Below, one piece after another: positions 18,236 through 27,878 of a stretch of DNA of 64,000 nucleotides. Positions within the stretch are counted from its first letter, which is position 1, and each line of letters starts with the position of its first letter. This DNA is from Kluyvera genomosp. 1 (GTDB taxonomy: Bacteria; Pseudomonadota; Gammaproteobacteria; Enterobacterales; Enterobacteriaceae), in assembly GCF_001266615.1 (NCBI RefSeq), contig NZ_LGHZ01000025.1, positions 1 through 64,000 of the forward strand. Reading direction: 5' to 3'. The notes below the pieces were generated by a model. That model was given only the letters and a program-made list of their open reading frames with translations. It was not told the origin of the DNA and ran no database searches. The position numbers and the translations under genes are program-made.

Positions 18236-18419
18236 GCTTCGATGTGGCTCCTGGCGGAAGACTTTCCGGCGAGTGGCGGTATTTTCGTCTATCGCCTGGA
18301 GTATACCCATACCCCTAAAGAGTTACTCCCTTATTTCCATATTAGTAAAGTTAGTGGGAAGGATGGGGTAGCAGCATAACAGCCACGTGAAAAAACAGGT
18401 TTTTTTCTGCGTAAAAAGC

Positions 18420-18435
18420 TACCCACAAAGGGTGA
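18420..18435 (+). promoter_or_regulatory. Predicted NarL 7-2-7 site upstream of narK
   Basis: TACCCAC-AA-AGGGTGA is an inverted pair of NarL heptamers (TACYNMT pattern, one change in each arm). It lies about 52 bases upstream of the FNR site centre, the usual arrangement for narK. Confidence 0.6.
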
Positions 18436-18472
18436 TGGCGTTTTTTTGCTCAGCATATGGCCAACTTTTCCT

Positions 18473-18486
18473 TTGATTTATATCAA
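18473..18486 (+). promoter_or_regulatory. FNR site of the narK promoter
   Basis: TTGAT-TTAT-ATCAA matches the FNR consensus exactly. Placed at -41.5 it predicts a start near 18521 with CCTAAT as -10, 26 bases before the narK ATG. Confidence 0.85.
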
Positions 18487-18546
18487 CTTACCGCGCGGTG
18501 TAAACCCTAATGTGGCAGGGGTTGATATTAATAATCAGAGGTGTCT

Positions 18547-19938
18547 ATGAGTCACTCCACTGCCCCCGAAAGGGCAACCGGCGCTGTCATTACCGACTGG
18601 CGTCCGGAAGATCCGGCGTTCTGGCAAGAGCGCGGTCACCGCGTCGCGAGCCGGAACCTGTGGATTTCAGTACCGTGTTTACTGTTAGCATTTTGCGTAT
18701 GGATGTTGTTCAGTGCCGTTGCCGTTAATTTACCTAAAGTAGGCTTCCAGTTTACCACCGACCAGCTTTTCATGTTGACGGCACTGCCGGGCTTATCAGG
18801 GGCACTTCTGCGAGTTCCTTACGCATTTATGGTGCCAATTTTTGGCGGACGCCGCTGGACGGCATTCAGCACCGGGATCATGATTATTCCGTGCGTATGG
18901 CTCGGTTTTGCGGTGCAGGATCCTACCACGCCGTTTAGCGTATTTATGATCATCGCGCTGCTGTGCGGCTTCGCGGGGGCGAACTTTGCGTCCAGCATGG
19001 CGAACATTAGCTTCTTCTTCCCGAAAGCGAAGCAGGGCGGCGCGCTCGGTATCAACGGCGGCCTCGGCAACATGGGCGTGAGCGTGATGCAGCTGGTTGC
19101 GCCGCTGGTTGTTGGCATGTCCATCTTCGCTATCTTCGGTGGCACCGGCGTTGCTCAACCGGACGGCTCAACGCTGTTCCTCGAAAACGCGGCCTGGATT
19201 TGGGTGCCGTTCCTGATCGTCCTCACCTTCGCGGCCTGGTTTGGCATGAACGACCTGTCTGCGTCGAAAGCGTCCCTGAGTGAGCAGCTGCCGGTACTGA
19301 AGCGGGGTCATCTGTGGATCATGGCGGTGCTGTACCTGGCGACCTTCGGCTCGTTCATCGGCTTCTCCGCCGGGTTTGCGATGCTGTCCAAAACCCAGTT
19401 CCCGGATATCAATATTCTGCACTTTGCCTTCTTCGGCCCGTTCATCGGTGCGCTGGCGCGTTCTCTCGGAGGCGGTATTTCCGACCGTCTGGGCGGGACT
19501 CGCGTGACGCTGATAAACTTCATCGCGATGGCTATTTTCTCGGCACTGTTGTTCCTGACTCTACCAACCAACGGCCAGGGCGGAAACTTCGCGGCATTCT
19601 TTACGGTGTTCATGGGCCTGTTCGTGACGGCCGGGCTAGGTAGCGCATCCACCTTCCAGATGATCTCCGTTATCTTCCGTAAATTGACCATGGATCGCGT
19701 GAAAGCGCAGGGTGGCAGCGAAGAACATGCTCTGCGTGAAGCGGCAACGGATACGGCGGCGGCGTTGGGCTTTATCTCTGCTATTGGCGCGGTTGGCGGT
19801 TTCTTCATTCCGAAATCGTTCGGTATTTCGCTGGAAATGACCGGTTCGCCGGCTGGGGCAATGAAAGTGTTCCTCGTGTTCTATATTGTCTGCGTGGTTG
19901 TGACGTGGGCCGTTTACGGACGTAAAGCGAAAAAATAA
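18547..19938 (+). CDS. narK: Nitrate/nitrite antiporter NarK
   Basis: Inner-membrane major facilitator of the nitrate/nitrite porter family; it brings nitrate in and exports the nitrite formed by NarG. The 463 residues give about twelve helices with the two glycine-rich nitrate signature regions (around FAGANFASSMANISFFFP and GLFVTAGLGSASTFQMI). The chosen ATG (MSHSTAPERATGAV) aligns with E. coli NarK; a GTG two codons earlier is the only alternative. It is transcribed alone from an FNR/NarL promoter and ends in a strong terminator ahead of narG. Confidence 0.97.
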   Translation: MSHSTAPERATGAVITDWRPEDPAFWQERGHRVASRNLWISVPCLLLAFCVWMLFSAVAVNLPKVGFQFTTDQLFMLTALPGLSGALLRVPYAFMVPIFGGRRWTAFSTGIMIIPCVWLGFAVQDPTTPFSVFMIIALLCGFAGANFASSMANISFFFPKAKQGGALGINGGLGNMGVSVMQLVAPLVVGMSIFAIFGGTGVAQPDGSTLFLENAAWIWVPFLIVLTFAAWFGMNDLSASKASLSEQLPVLKRGHLWIMAVLYLATFGSFIGFSAGFAMLSKTQFPDINILHFAFFGPFIGALARSLGGGISDRLGGTRVTLINFIAMAIFSALLFLTLPTNGQGGNFAAFFTVFMGLFVTAGLGSASTFQMISVIFRKLTMDRVKAQGGSEEHALREAATDTAAALGFISAIGAVGGFFIPKSFGISLEMTGSPAGAMKVFLVFYIVCVVVTWAVYGRKAKK

Positions 19939-19957
19939 CCTGAACCGTTATTTGTGA

Positions 19958-19989
19958 ATAAAGGCGCGAGAGTTCGCGCCTTTATTTTT
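19958..19989 (+). terminator. narK terminator
   Basis: A 12-bp stem ATAAAGGCGCGA / TCGCGCCTTTAT with a four-base loop, followed by a T-rich tail. Confidence 0.85.
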
Positions 19990-20076
19990 GTCTACTCTTA
20001 GTTACAACATACTCTTGCCGTTTAGCTATTTGTCGGCAGCGTGCCAACCTGGGTCTGGTAGGGGATAAAAAGCCTC

Positions 20077-20189
20077 TACCCCTTAATACCGAGCGATGCT
20101 TTTTCTGTTACCGCCTTTATTTTGTTTTTGATAAAAACGCTTAATTTACAATGCCTTGTAAAATAAAAATATCTACCACTAAGGGGGTA
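20077..20189 (+). promoter_or_regulatory. NarL heptamers upstream of narG
   Basis: TACCCCT at 20077-20083 lies at about -195 from the predicted narG start, the position of the high-affinity NarL site in E. coli. A 7-2-7-like pair TACCACT-AA-GGGGGTA at 20174-20189 lies near -93. The AT-rich stretch between would host IHF in the E. coli model. Confidence 0.6.
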
Positions 20190-20226
20190 TTTGCATTTTC
20201 CACGCTCATTATAAAGCCCAGCCATC

Positions 20227-20240
20227 TTGATCGTTATCAA
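20227..20240 (+). promoter_or_regulatory. FNR site of the narGHJI promoter
   Basis: TTGAT-CGTT-ATCAA is a perfect FNR site, identical as I recall it to E. coli narG. At -41.5 it sets the start near 20275, with TTACCT near 20262 as -10. Confidence 0.85.
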
Positions 20241-20331
20241 TTCCCTCAATGTTTCAGCGCGTTACCTTCGCTGCAAATTCAGCAATGTCGACTTATCAGA
20301 GAGCCGTAAGGTTCCACACAGGAGAGACCCG

Positions 20332-23300
20332 ATGAGTAAATTCCTGGACCGGTTTCGCTACTTTAAACAAAAGGGTGAAACATTTGCCGATGGGCACGGA
20401 CAGATTCTAGATACCAACCGGGATTGGGAAGATGGATATCGCCAGCGCTGGCAGCACGATAAGGTCGTACGTTCTACGCACGGCGTTAACTGCACCGGTT
20501 CCTGCAGCTGGAAAATTTATGTCAAAAATGGTCTGGTCACCTGGGAAACCCAGCAGACAGACTACCCGCGTACCCGCCCCGATCTGCCAAACCATGAACC
20601 ACGCGGCTGCCCGCGCGGTGCAAGCTATTCCTGGTACCTATACAGCGCCAACCGCCTGAAATATCCGCTGATGCGTAAACGCCTGATGAAAATGTGGCGT
20701 GAAGCGAAAAAACTGCATAGCGATCCGGTTGATGCCTGGGCGTCCATTATTGAAGATGCCGATAAAGCCAAAAGCTTTAAACAAGCGCGTGGTCGCGGCG
20801 GTTTCGTTCGCTCCTCCTGGCAGGAAGTGAATGAGCTGATTGCAGCATCTAACGTCTATACCGTGAAAACCTACGGCCCGGACCGCGTGGCGGGCTTCTC
20901 GCCAATTCCGGCGATGTCGATGGTTTCCTACGCTTCCGGTGCACGCTATCTGTCACTGATCGGCGGTACCTGCCTGAGCTTCTACGACTGGTACTGTGAC
21001 TTGCCGCCAGCGTCGCCACAGACCTGGGGTGAGCAGACTGACGTACCGGAATCCGCAGACTGGTACAACTCCAGCTACATCATTGCCTGGGGTTCCAACG
21101 TTCCGCAGACGCGTACCCCGGATGCGCACTTCTTTACTGAAGTTCGCTATAAAGGTACCAAGACCGTTGCTATCACGCCGGACTACGCTGAAATTGCCAA
21201 GCTGTGCGACCTGTGGCTGGCACCGAAACAAGGTACCGATGCAGCCATGGCGCTGGCGATGGGCCACGTTATGCTGCGCGAATTCCACCTCGACAAGCCA
21301 AGCCAGTATTTCACTGACTACGTACGTCGTTACACCGACATGCCAATGCTGGTGATGCTTGAAGAGCGTGAAGGCTATTACGCCGCAGGCCGTATGCTGC
21401 GCGCCGCTGACCTCGTAGATTCTCTGGGCCAGGAAAATAACCCAGAGTGGAAAACCGTTGCGGTGAATACCGACGGCGACATGGTGGCGCCAAACGGTTC
21501 CATCGGCTTCCGCTGGGGCGAAAAAGGTAAGTGGAACCTTGAGCAGCGCGACGGTAAATCCGGTGAAGAGACCGAACTGCAGCTGAGCCTGCTCGGCAGC
21601 CAGGATGATATCGCGCAGGTGGGCTTCCCGTACTTTGGCGGCGACGGCACCGAACACTTCACCAGCGTTGAGCTGGAAAATATTCTGCTGCACAAACTGC
21701 CGGTGAAACGCCTGCAGCTGGCTGACGGTACCACCGCGCTGGTGACCACCGTTTACGATCTGACCATGGCTAACTACGGTCTGGATCGCGGTCTGAACGA
21801 TGAAAACTGTGCAACCAGCTACGATGACGTGAAAGCGTACACCCCAGCCTGGGCCGAGAAAATCACCGGCGTTCCGCGTTCACAGATTATTCGTACTGCT
21901 CGTGAATTTGCTGATAACGCAGACAAAACGCACGGCCGTTCGATGATTATCGTCGGGGCGGGTCTGAACCACTGGTATCACCTCGATATGAACTATCGTG
22001 GCCTTATCAACATGCTGGTGTTCTGCGGCTGCGTCGGTCAAAGCGGCGGCGGCTGGGCACACTATGTGGGTCAGGAAAAACTGCGTCCGCAGACCGGCTG
22101 GCAGCCTCTGGCGTTTGCCCTTGACTGGCAGCGTCCGGCACGTCACATGAACAGCACCTCCTACTTCTATAACCACTCCAGCCAATGGCGCTATGAGTCA
22201 GTTACCGCGCAGGAACTGCTGTCACCGCTGGCGGATAAATCCCGTTACACCGGCCATCTGCTGGACTTCAACGTCCGTGCAGAACGTATGGGCTGGCTGC
22301 CGTCTGCACCGCAGTTAGGCACCAATCCGCTGCGTATCGCCGATGAAGCGAAGAAAGCCGGTATGACGCCGGTGGACTACACCGTGAAGGCACTGAAAGA
22401 AGGCACTATCCGCTTTGCCGCTGAGCAGCCGGAAAACGGTAAAAACCACCCGCGCAACCTGTTTATCTGGCGTTCAAACCTGCTGGGTTCTTCCGGTAAA
22501 GGCCATGAATACATGCTGAAGTACCTGCTCGGTACCGAGCACGGTATTCAGGGCGTGGATCTGGGCAAGCAGGGCGGTATGAAGCCTGAAGAAGTGGAAT
22601 GGCAAGATAACGGCCTCGACGGCAAGCTGGATCTGGTGGTAACGCTGGACTTCCGTCTGTCGAGCACCTGTCTCTACTCCGATATCGTGCTGCCAACGGC
22701 GACCTGGTATGAAAAAGACGACATGAATACCTCGGATATGCATCCGTTTATTCACCCGCTGTCTGCCGCCGTTGACCCAGCCTGGGAATCGAAAAGCGAC
22801 TGGGATATCTACAAAGGCATCGCCAAGAAATTCTCCGAAGTGTGCGTTGGCCACCTCGGCAAAGAAACCGACGTGGTGACGCTGCCAATTCAGCATGACT
22901 CCGCCGCCGAACTGGCGCAGCCGTTAGACGTGAAGGATTGGAAAAAAGGCGAATGCGACCTGATCCCTGGTAAAACCGCACCGCACATCATTCCGGTTGA
23001 ACGTGATTATCCGGCGACCTACGAACGCTTTACCTCCATCGGCCCGCTGATGGAAAAAATCGGTAACGGCGGTAAAGGGATTGCCTGGAACACCCAGAGC
23101 GAAATGGATCTGCTGCGTAAGCTCAACTACACGAAGGCAGAGGGCCCGGCCAAAGGCCAGCCGATGCTGGATACAGCTATCGATGCTGCAGAAATGATCC
23201 TTACCCTGGCGCCGGAAACCAACGGTCAGGTGGCGGTGAAAGCTTGGGCGGCGCTGAGTGAGTTTACCGGCCGTGACCACACGCACCTGGCGCTCAATAA

Positions 23301-24075
23301 AGAAGACGAAAAAATTCGCTTCCGTGATATTCAAGCGCAACCACGTAAGATTATCTCTAGCCCGACCTGGTCTGGCCTGGAAGACGAACACGTCTCTTAC
23401 AACGCCGGTTATACCAACGTTCATGAGCTGATCCCATGGCGTACACTGTCTGGCCGTCAGTCCCTGTATCAGGACCACCAGTGGATGCGCGACTTCGGTG
23501 AAAGCCTGTTGGTTTACCGTCCGCCGATCGATACCCGCTCGGTGAAAGAGGTGATGGGCAAGAAATCCAACGGCAACCCAGAGAAGGCGCTGAACTTCCT
23601 GACGCCGCACCAGAAATGGGGCATTCACTCTACCTACAGTGACAACCTGCTGATGCTGACCTTGGGTCGCGGTGGTCCGGTGGTGTGGATGAGTGAAGAA
23701 GATGCCAAAGAGATCGGTATTGAGGACAACGACTGGATTGAAGTCTTCAACAACAACGGTGCGCTGACCGCTCGTGCAGTCGTAAGCCAGCGCGTACCGG
23801 CCGGGATGACCATGATGTACCACGCGCAGGAACGTATCGTGAACCTGCCGGGTTCTGAAATTACCGGTCAGCGCGGCGGGATCCATAACTCGGTGACCCG
23901 TATTACGCCAAAACCGACCCATATGATCGGTGGCTATGGTCACCTGGCGTACGGCTTTAACTACTACGGCACCGTAGGTTCTAACCGTGATGAGTTCGTG
24001 GTGGTTCGTAAGATGAAGAACATTAACTGGCTGGATGGCGAAGGCAACGACCAGGTACAGGAGAGCGTAAAATGA
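20332..24075 (+). CDS. narG: Respiratory nitrate reductase 1, alpha subunit NarG
   Basis: Catalytic molybdenum subunit of the membrane-bound, cytoplasm-facing NarGHI complex; reduces nitrate to nitrite with electrons from quinol. The 1247 residues equal E. coli NarG. The N-terminal [4Fe-4S] FS0 ligands are visible as HGVNCTGSCSW followed by Cys in EPRGCPRGA, with the unusual His ligand. Bis-MGD binding domains fill the rest. The ATG at 20332 has AGGAGAG upstream; a longer frame would begin inside the FNR site. It overlaps narH by four bases. Confidence 0.98.
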   Translation: MSKFLDRFRYFKQKGETFADGHGQILDTNRDWEDGYRQRWQHDKVVRSTHGVNCTGSCSWKIYVKNGLVTWETQQTDYPRTRPDLPNHEPRGCPRGASYSWYLYSANRLKYPLMRKRLMKMWREAKKLHSDPVDAWASIIEDADKAKSFKQARGRGGFVRSSWQEVNELIAASNVYTVKTYGPDRVAGFSPIPAMSMVSYASGARYLSLIGGTCLSFYDWYCDLPPASPQTWGEQTDVPESADWYNSSYIIAWGSNVPQTRTPDAHFFTEVRYKGTKTVAITPDYAEIAKLCDLWLAPKQGTDAAMALAMGHVMLREFHLDKPSQYFTDYVRRYTDMPMLVMLEEREGYYAAGRMLRAADLVDSLGQENNPEWKTVAVNTDGDMVAPNGSIGFRWGEKGKWNLEQRDGKSGEETELQLSLLGSQDDIAQVGFPYFGGDGTEHFTSVELENILLHKLPVKRLQLADGTTALVTTVYDLTMANYGLDRGLNDENCATSYDDVKAYTPAWAEKITGVPRSQIIRTAREFADNADKTHGRSMIIVGAGLNHWYHLDMNYRGLINMLVFCGCVGQSGGGWAHYVGQEKLRPQTGWQPLAFALDWQRPARHMNSTSYFYNHSSQWRYESVTAQELLSPLADKSRYTGHLLDFNVRAERMGWLPSAPQLGTNPLRIADEAKKAGMTPVDYTVKALKEGTIRFAAEQPENGKNHPRNLFIWRSNLLGSSGKGHEYMLKYLLGTEHGIQGVDLGKQGGMKPEEVEWQDNGLDGKLDLVVTLDFRLSSTCLYSDIVLPTATWYEKDDMNTSDMHPFIHPLSAAVDPAWESKSDWDIYKGIAKKFSEVCVGHLGKETDVVTLPIQHDSAAELAQPLDVKDWKKGECDLIPGKTAPHIIPVERDYPATYERFTSIGPLMEKIGNGGKGIAWNTQSEMDLLRKLNYTKAEGPAKGQPMLDTAIDAAEMILTLAPETNGQVAVKAWAALSEFTGRDHTHLALNKEDEKIRFRDIQAQPRKIISSPTWSGLEDEHVSYNAGYTNVHELIPWRTLSGRQSLYQDHQWMRDFGESLLVYRPPIDTRSVKEVMGKKSNGNPEKALNFLTPHQKWGIHSTYSDNLLMLTLGRGGPVVWMSEEDAKEIGIEDNDWIEVFNNNGALTARAVVSQRVPAGMTMMYHAQERIVNLPGSEITGQRGGIHNSVTRITPKPTHMIGGYGHLAYGFNYYGTVGSNRDEFVVVRKMKNINWLDGEGNDQVQESVK

Positions 24076-25610
24076 AAATTCGTTCACAAGTCGGCATGGT
24101 GCTGAATCTCGATAAATGCATCGGCTGTCATACCTGCTCAGTCACCTGTAAAAACGTCTGGACCAGCCGTGAAGGGACCGAGTACGCGTGGTTCAACAAC
24201 GTGGAAACCAAGCCGGGTACCGGCTTCCCGACCGACTGGGAAAACCAGGAAAAATGGAAGGGCGGCTGGATCCGTAAGATCAACGGAAAACTAGTGCCGC
24301 GCATGGGTAACAAAGCGCTGCTGCTGGGTAAAATCTTCGCCAACCCGCATCTGCCGGGTCTGGATGATTATTACGAGCCGTTCGATTTTGACTACCAGAC
24401 GCTGCATAACGCCCCGGCTGATAGCAAAGCGCAGCCGATTGCTCGCCCGCGCTCGCTGATTACCGGCAAGCGTATGGACAAGATCACTAAAGGTCCAAAC
24501 TGGGAAGACGACCTGGGCGGCGAGTTTGAGAAGCTGTCGAAAGACAAAAACTTCGAAAACATGCAGAAGGCAATGTACGGCCAGTTTGAAAACACCTTCA
24601 TGATGTACATGCCTCGCCTGTGCGAACACTGCCTGAACCCGGCGTGCGTCGCGACTTGCCCGAGCGGTGCTATCTACAAGCGTGAAGAAGACGGTATTGT
24701 GCTGATCGACCAGGACAAATGCCGCGGCTGGCGTATGTGTATCACCGGCTGCCCGTACAAGAAAATCTACTTCAACTGGAAGAGCGGCAAGTCTGAGAAA
24801 TGCATCTTCTGCTACCCGCGTATCGAAGCGGGTCAGCCGACCGTGTGTTCCGAGACCTGCGTAGGCCGTATTCGATACCTTGGCGTGTTGCTGTATGACG
24901 CGGATGCGATTGAAACCGCAGCCAGCACCGAGAACGAGAAAGACCTGTACCAGCGTCAGCTGGACGTGTTCCTCGATCCAAACGATCCGAAAGTCATTGA
25001 ACAGGCGCAGAAAGACGGCATTCCACTGAGCGTTATCGATGCTGCACAGAAATCGCCGGTTTATAAAATGGCGATGGACTGGAAGCTGGCGCTGCCGCTG
25101 CACCCGGAATACCGTACGCTGCCAATGGTGTGGTACGTGCCGCCGCTGTCACCGATTCAGTCTGCAGCTGACGCGGGTGAATTGGGCAGTAACGGCATTC
25201 TGCCAGACGTAGAAAGCCTGCGTATCCCGGTTCAGTACCTGGCGAACCTGCTCACCGCCGGTGACACTCAGCCGGTACTGCTGGCGCTGAAACGTATGCT
25301 GGCAATGCGTCACTTCAAACGTACGGAAACCGTTGATGGCGTTATCGATACCCGTGCGCTGGAAGAGGTCGGTCTGACCGAAGCGCAGGCGCAGGAAATG
25401 TATCGCTACCTGGCGATTGCCAACTACGAAGATCGTTTCGTGGTACCAAGCAGCCATCGTGAACAGGCTCGTGAAGCGTTCCCAGAGAAAAATGGCTGCG
25501 GCTTTAGCTTCGGTGATGGCTGCCACGGTTCAGACAGCAAGTTCAACCTGTTCAACAGCCGCCGTATTGACTCGGTGGATGTGAGCAGCAAAACGGAGCC
25601 ACACGCATGA
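24072..25610 (+). CDS. narH: Respiratory nitrate reductase 1, beta subunit NarH
   Basis: Electron-transfer subunit between NarI haem and NarG. The 512 residues carry four Cys groups for three [4Fe-4S] and one [3Fe-4S] cluster: CIGCHTCSVTCK, CEHCLNPACVATCP, CRGWRMCITGCP and CIFC...CSETC. The Trp in CRGWRMC replaces a Cys, which is the known reason for the [3Fe-4S] centre. Length equals E. coli NarH. The start overlaps narG (ATGA), and the end overlaps narJ in the same way. Confidence 0.98.
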   Translation: MKIRSQVGMVLNLDKCIGCHTCSVTCKNVWTSREGTEYAWFNNVETKPGTGFPTDWENQEKWKGGWIRKINGKLVPRMGNKALLLGKIFANPHLPGLDDYYEPFDFDYQTLHNAPADSKAQPIARPRSLITGKRMDKITKGPNWEDDLGGEFEKLSKDKNFENMQKAMYGQFENTFMMYMPRLCEHCLNPACVATCPSGAIYKREEDGIVLIDQDKCRGWRMCITGCPYKKIYFNWKSGKSEKCIFCYPRIEAGQPTVCSETCVGRIRYLGVLLYDADAIETAASTENEKDLYQRQLDVFLDPNDPKVIEQAQKDGIPLSVIDAAQKSPVYKMAMDWKLALPLHPEYRTLPMVWYVPPLSPIQSAADAGELGSNGILPDVESLRIPVQYLANLLTAGDTQPVLLALKRMLAMRHFKRTETVDGVIDTRALEEVGLTEAQAQEMYRYLAIANYEDRFVVPSSHREQAREAFPEKNGCGFSFGDGCHGSDSKFNLFNSRRIDSVDVSSKTEPHA

Positions 25611-26317
25611 TTGAACTCGTGGTTGTGTCTCGTCTGCTCGAGTACCCGGATGCTGCCTTATGGCAGCATCAAGGCGAACTCTTCGACGCTCTGGCCTCGT
25701 CAGAGAAACTGGATAAAGCGGATGCCCAGGCGTTGGGCATCTTCCTGCGCGATTTAACCGCGCAGGATCCGCTGGATGCGCAGTCCGCCTACAGTGAACT
25801 GTTCGACCGCGGCCGCGCAACGTCGCTGTTACTGTTTGAACATGTGCACGGCGAATCCCGCGACCGTGGCCAGGCGATGGTGGATCTGCTCAATCAGTAC
25901 GAGCAGCACGGTCTGGAACTCGACAGCCGCGAGCTGCCGGATCACCTGCCGCTGTATCTGGAATATCTGGCGCAGTTGCCGGAGAGTGAGGCGATTGGCG
26001 GTTTGCAGGATATCGCGCCAATTCTGGCATTGCTTTGCGCACGTCTGCAGCAGCGCGAAAGTGCCTATGCGGTGTTGTTCGAACAGCTGCTGAAGCTGGC
26101 GAATAGCGCGGTCGATGAAGCGAAAGTGGCGGAAAAAATTGCGGACGAAGCCCGTGATGATACGCCACAGGCGCTGGATGCGGTCTGGGAAGAAGAACAG
26201 GTCAAATTCTTTGCCGATCAGGGCTGCGGTGAGTCGGAAATCGCCAATCACCAGCGTCGTTTTGCCGGAGCCGTTGCCCCGCAATATTTGAATATCTCTA
26301 ACGGAGGACAGCAATAA
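25607..26317 (+). CDS. narJ: Nitrate reductase assembly chaperone NarJ
   Basis: Cytosolic chaperone of the TorD/NarJ family. It binds apo-NarG and guides molybdenum cofactor and Fe-S insertion and membrane attachment, but is not part of the final enzyme. The 236 residues are mostly helical and acidic, with the family stretch [28 protein letters not shown] (key part [14 protein letters not shown]). Same length as in E. coli. Start and stop overlap the neighbours, consistent with one coupled operon. Confidence 0.97.
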   Translation: MIELVVVSRLLEYPDAALWQHQGELFDALASSEKLDKADAQALGIFLRDLTAQDPLDAQSAYSELFDRGRATSLLLFEHVHGESRDRGQAMVDLLNQYEQHGLELDSRELPDHLPLYLEYLAQLPESEAIGGLQDIAPILALLCARLQQRESAYAVLFEQLLKLANSAVDEAKVAEKIADEARDDTPQALDAVWEEEQVKFFADQGCGESEIANHQRRFAGAVAPQYLNISNGGQQ

Positions 26318-26994
26318 TGCACTTCCTGAATATGTTCTTCTTCGACATTTATCCGTACATCGCGGGTTCTGTCTTCCTGATTGGCAGCTGGCTGCGCTAC
26401 GATTACGGCCAGTACACCTGGCGTGCGGCATCGAGCCAGATGCTGGATCGTAAAGGAATGAACCTGGCATCTAACCTGTTCCACATCGGGATCCTGGGTA
26501 TTTTCGCCGGTCACTTCCTGGGAATGCTGACACCACACTGGATGTATGAAGCGTGGCTGCCGCTGGAAGTGAAACAGAAGATGGCGATGTTTGCGGGTGG
26601 TGCGTCCGGCGTGATGTGCCTCGTCGGTGGCGTACTGTTGCTGAAACGCCGTCTGTTAAGCCCGCGCGTGCGTGCAACGACCACCGGTGCTGATATTCTG
26701 GTACTGTCGATTCTGGTTATCCAGTGTGCGCTGGGGCTGTTGACCATTCCGTTCTCTGCCCAGCATATGGACGGTAGCGAAATGATGAAACTGGTGAATT
26801 GGGCTCAGTCCGTGGTGACCTTCCACGGTGGCGCATCGCAGTATCTGGACGGCGTAGCGTTTATCTTCCGTATGCACCTGGTGCTTGGGATGACGCTGTT
26901 CCTGCTGTTCCCGTTCTCGCGTCTGGTTCACATCTGGAGCGTGCCGGTCGAATATCTGACCCGTAAATACCAGATTGTTCGCGCGCGTCACTAA
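26317..26994 (+). CDS. narI: Respiratory nitrate reductase 1, gamma subunit NarI
   Basis: Membrane cytochrome b subunit that oxidises quinol and passes electrons through two b haems to NarH. The 225 residues form five membrane segments with the His residues expected for haem ligation (for example [14 protein letters not shown] and the later FRMHLVLG and RLVHIW). The ATG shares a base with the narJ TAA (TAATG). It is the last gene of narGHJI and is followed by a strong terminator. Confidence 0.97.
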   Translation: MHFLNMFFFDIYPYIAGSVFLIGSWLRYDYGQYTWRAASSQMLDRKGMNLASNLFHIGILGIFAGHFLGMLTPHWMYEAWLPLEVKQKMAMFAGGASGVMCLVGGVLLLKRRLLSPRVRATTTGADILVLSILVIQCALGLLTIPFSAQHMDGSEMMKLVNWAQSVVTFHGGASQYLDGVAFIFRMHLVLGMTLFLLFPFSRLVHIWSVPVEYLTRKYQIVRARH

Positions 26995-27012
26995 TAGCTC
27001 GCTGTTATCGAC

Positions 27013-27039
27013 AAAACCCTGCTTAGGCAGGGTTTTTTT
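27013..27039 (+). terminator. narGHJI terminator
   Basis: CCCTGC-TTAG-GCAGGG stem with flanking A and a seven-base T-run, directly after narI. Confidence 0.85.
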
Positions 27040-27133
27040 ATGGATGAGAGAAATGATTGTGTCCCATCAAAACACGAGGAGACGGTGTTGTATTTAATAC
27101 GGGTCTTCATTTCGGTTTTCAGGGCATGCTGTA

Positions 27134-27427
27134 GTGTTAAGAAAGGTATTTATTGTTATGTGCGCGCTGCTGGGATTTTCTCTCACCGTGAGCAGTCAGG
27201 CAAAAAGCACGGCTGTTTCGGATAACCAAATTAAGCAGCGTATCATTGAAGAGTCGATTGCGGCATATCCCGGAAATTGCCCGTGCCCCTTTAACGCGAT
27301 GCGTAATGGTCGCGCCTGCGGTGGCCGAAGTGCCTGGAGCCGGAAAGGGGGATATGCACCTATTTGCTACAGCCGTGAGGTGACAACCGAAATGGTGAAG
27401 CAGTGGCGTGAGGCTAATGCGACCTGA
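27134..27427 (+). CDS. Small secreted four-cysteine protein of unknown function
   Basis: A 97-residue protein not present in E. coli K-12 at this site. Residues 1-23 form a clear signal peptide (MLRKVFIVMCALLGFSLTVS, cleavage near SQA-KS). The mature part has a tight motif CPCPFNAMRNGRACGGRSAW with Gly-rich GGYAPICY; Cys are at 49, 51, 62 and 78. I recall similar CPCP...CGGRSA...GGYxPxCY stretches in small uncharacterised exported proteins, but no function. The start is GTG; an ATG eight codons later would lose the charged N-region. It lies between narI and the tRNA-Tyr genes and has no visible partner. Confidence 0.75.
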   Translation: MLRKVFIVMCALLGFSLTVSSQAKSTAVSDNQIKQRIIEESIAAYPGNCPCPFNAMRNGRACGGRSAWSRKGGYAPICYSREVTTEMVKQWREANAT

Positions 27428-27512
27428 TTGAGCTCAAAGCGAACTGTAGTCGACGCATGGACAGAACATGAGTGATTCGTATTGATTGGAATGACGTGCT
27501 TTCTGGAAGTGA

Positions 27513-27597
<85 letters not shown>

Positions 27598-27630
27598 AGG
27601 GGCAATTCAAATTGTGATAAATCTTAGAGA

Positions 27631-27715
<85 letters not shown>

Positions 27716-27769
27716 ACGGGGTATTGCTAGGTTTTACTGGCCTGCTCCCTTACTCGGGAAGCGGGGCGC

Positions 27770-27797
27770 ATCATATCAAATGACGCGCCGCTGTAAA
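27770..27797 (-). promoter_or_regulatory. tyrT promoter
   Basis: On the minus strand TTTACA, a 16-base spacer and TATGAT are followed by a GC-rich discriminator GCGCCCCGC. This is the classical stringently controlled tyrT promoter architecture. Confidence 0.92.
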
Positions 27798-27878
27798 GTA
27801 TTCCTTTATCGAAAACGAACTGTTTGCGTACTTTTCATCCGTAACGGATTAAAGCTAATCAATTCATTTCGCTAGCGA

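Larger units (their letters stand above)
18236..18546. other. narX-narK divergent regulatory region
   Basis: This 311-base spacer has no gene. It carries a perfect FNR site and a NarL-type heptamer pair for narK (listed separately), plus further heptamer-like TACTCCC and TACCCC stretches near 18303-18330 on the narX side. Confidence 0.7.

Noticed and set aside
22924-24087. 387-codon minus-strand frame antisense to narG
   Set aside because: Fully overlaps narG, whose coding is certain; no start signal or recognisable domain.
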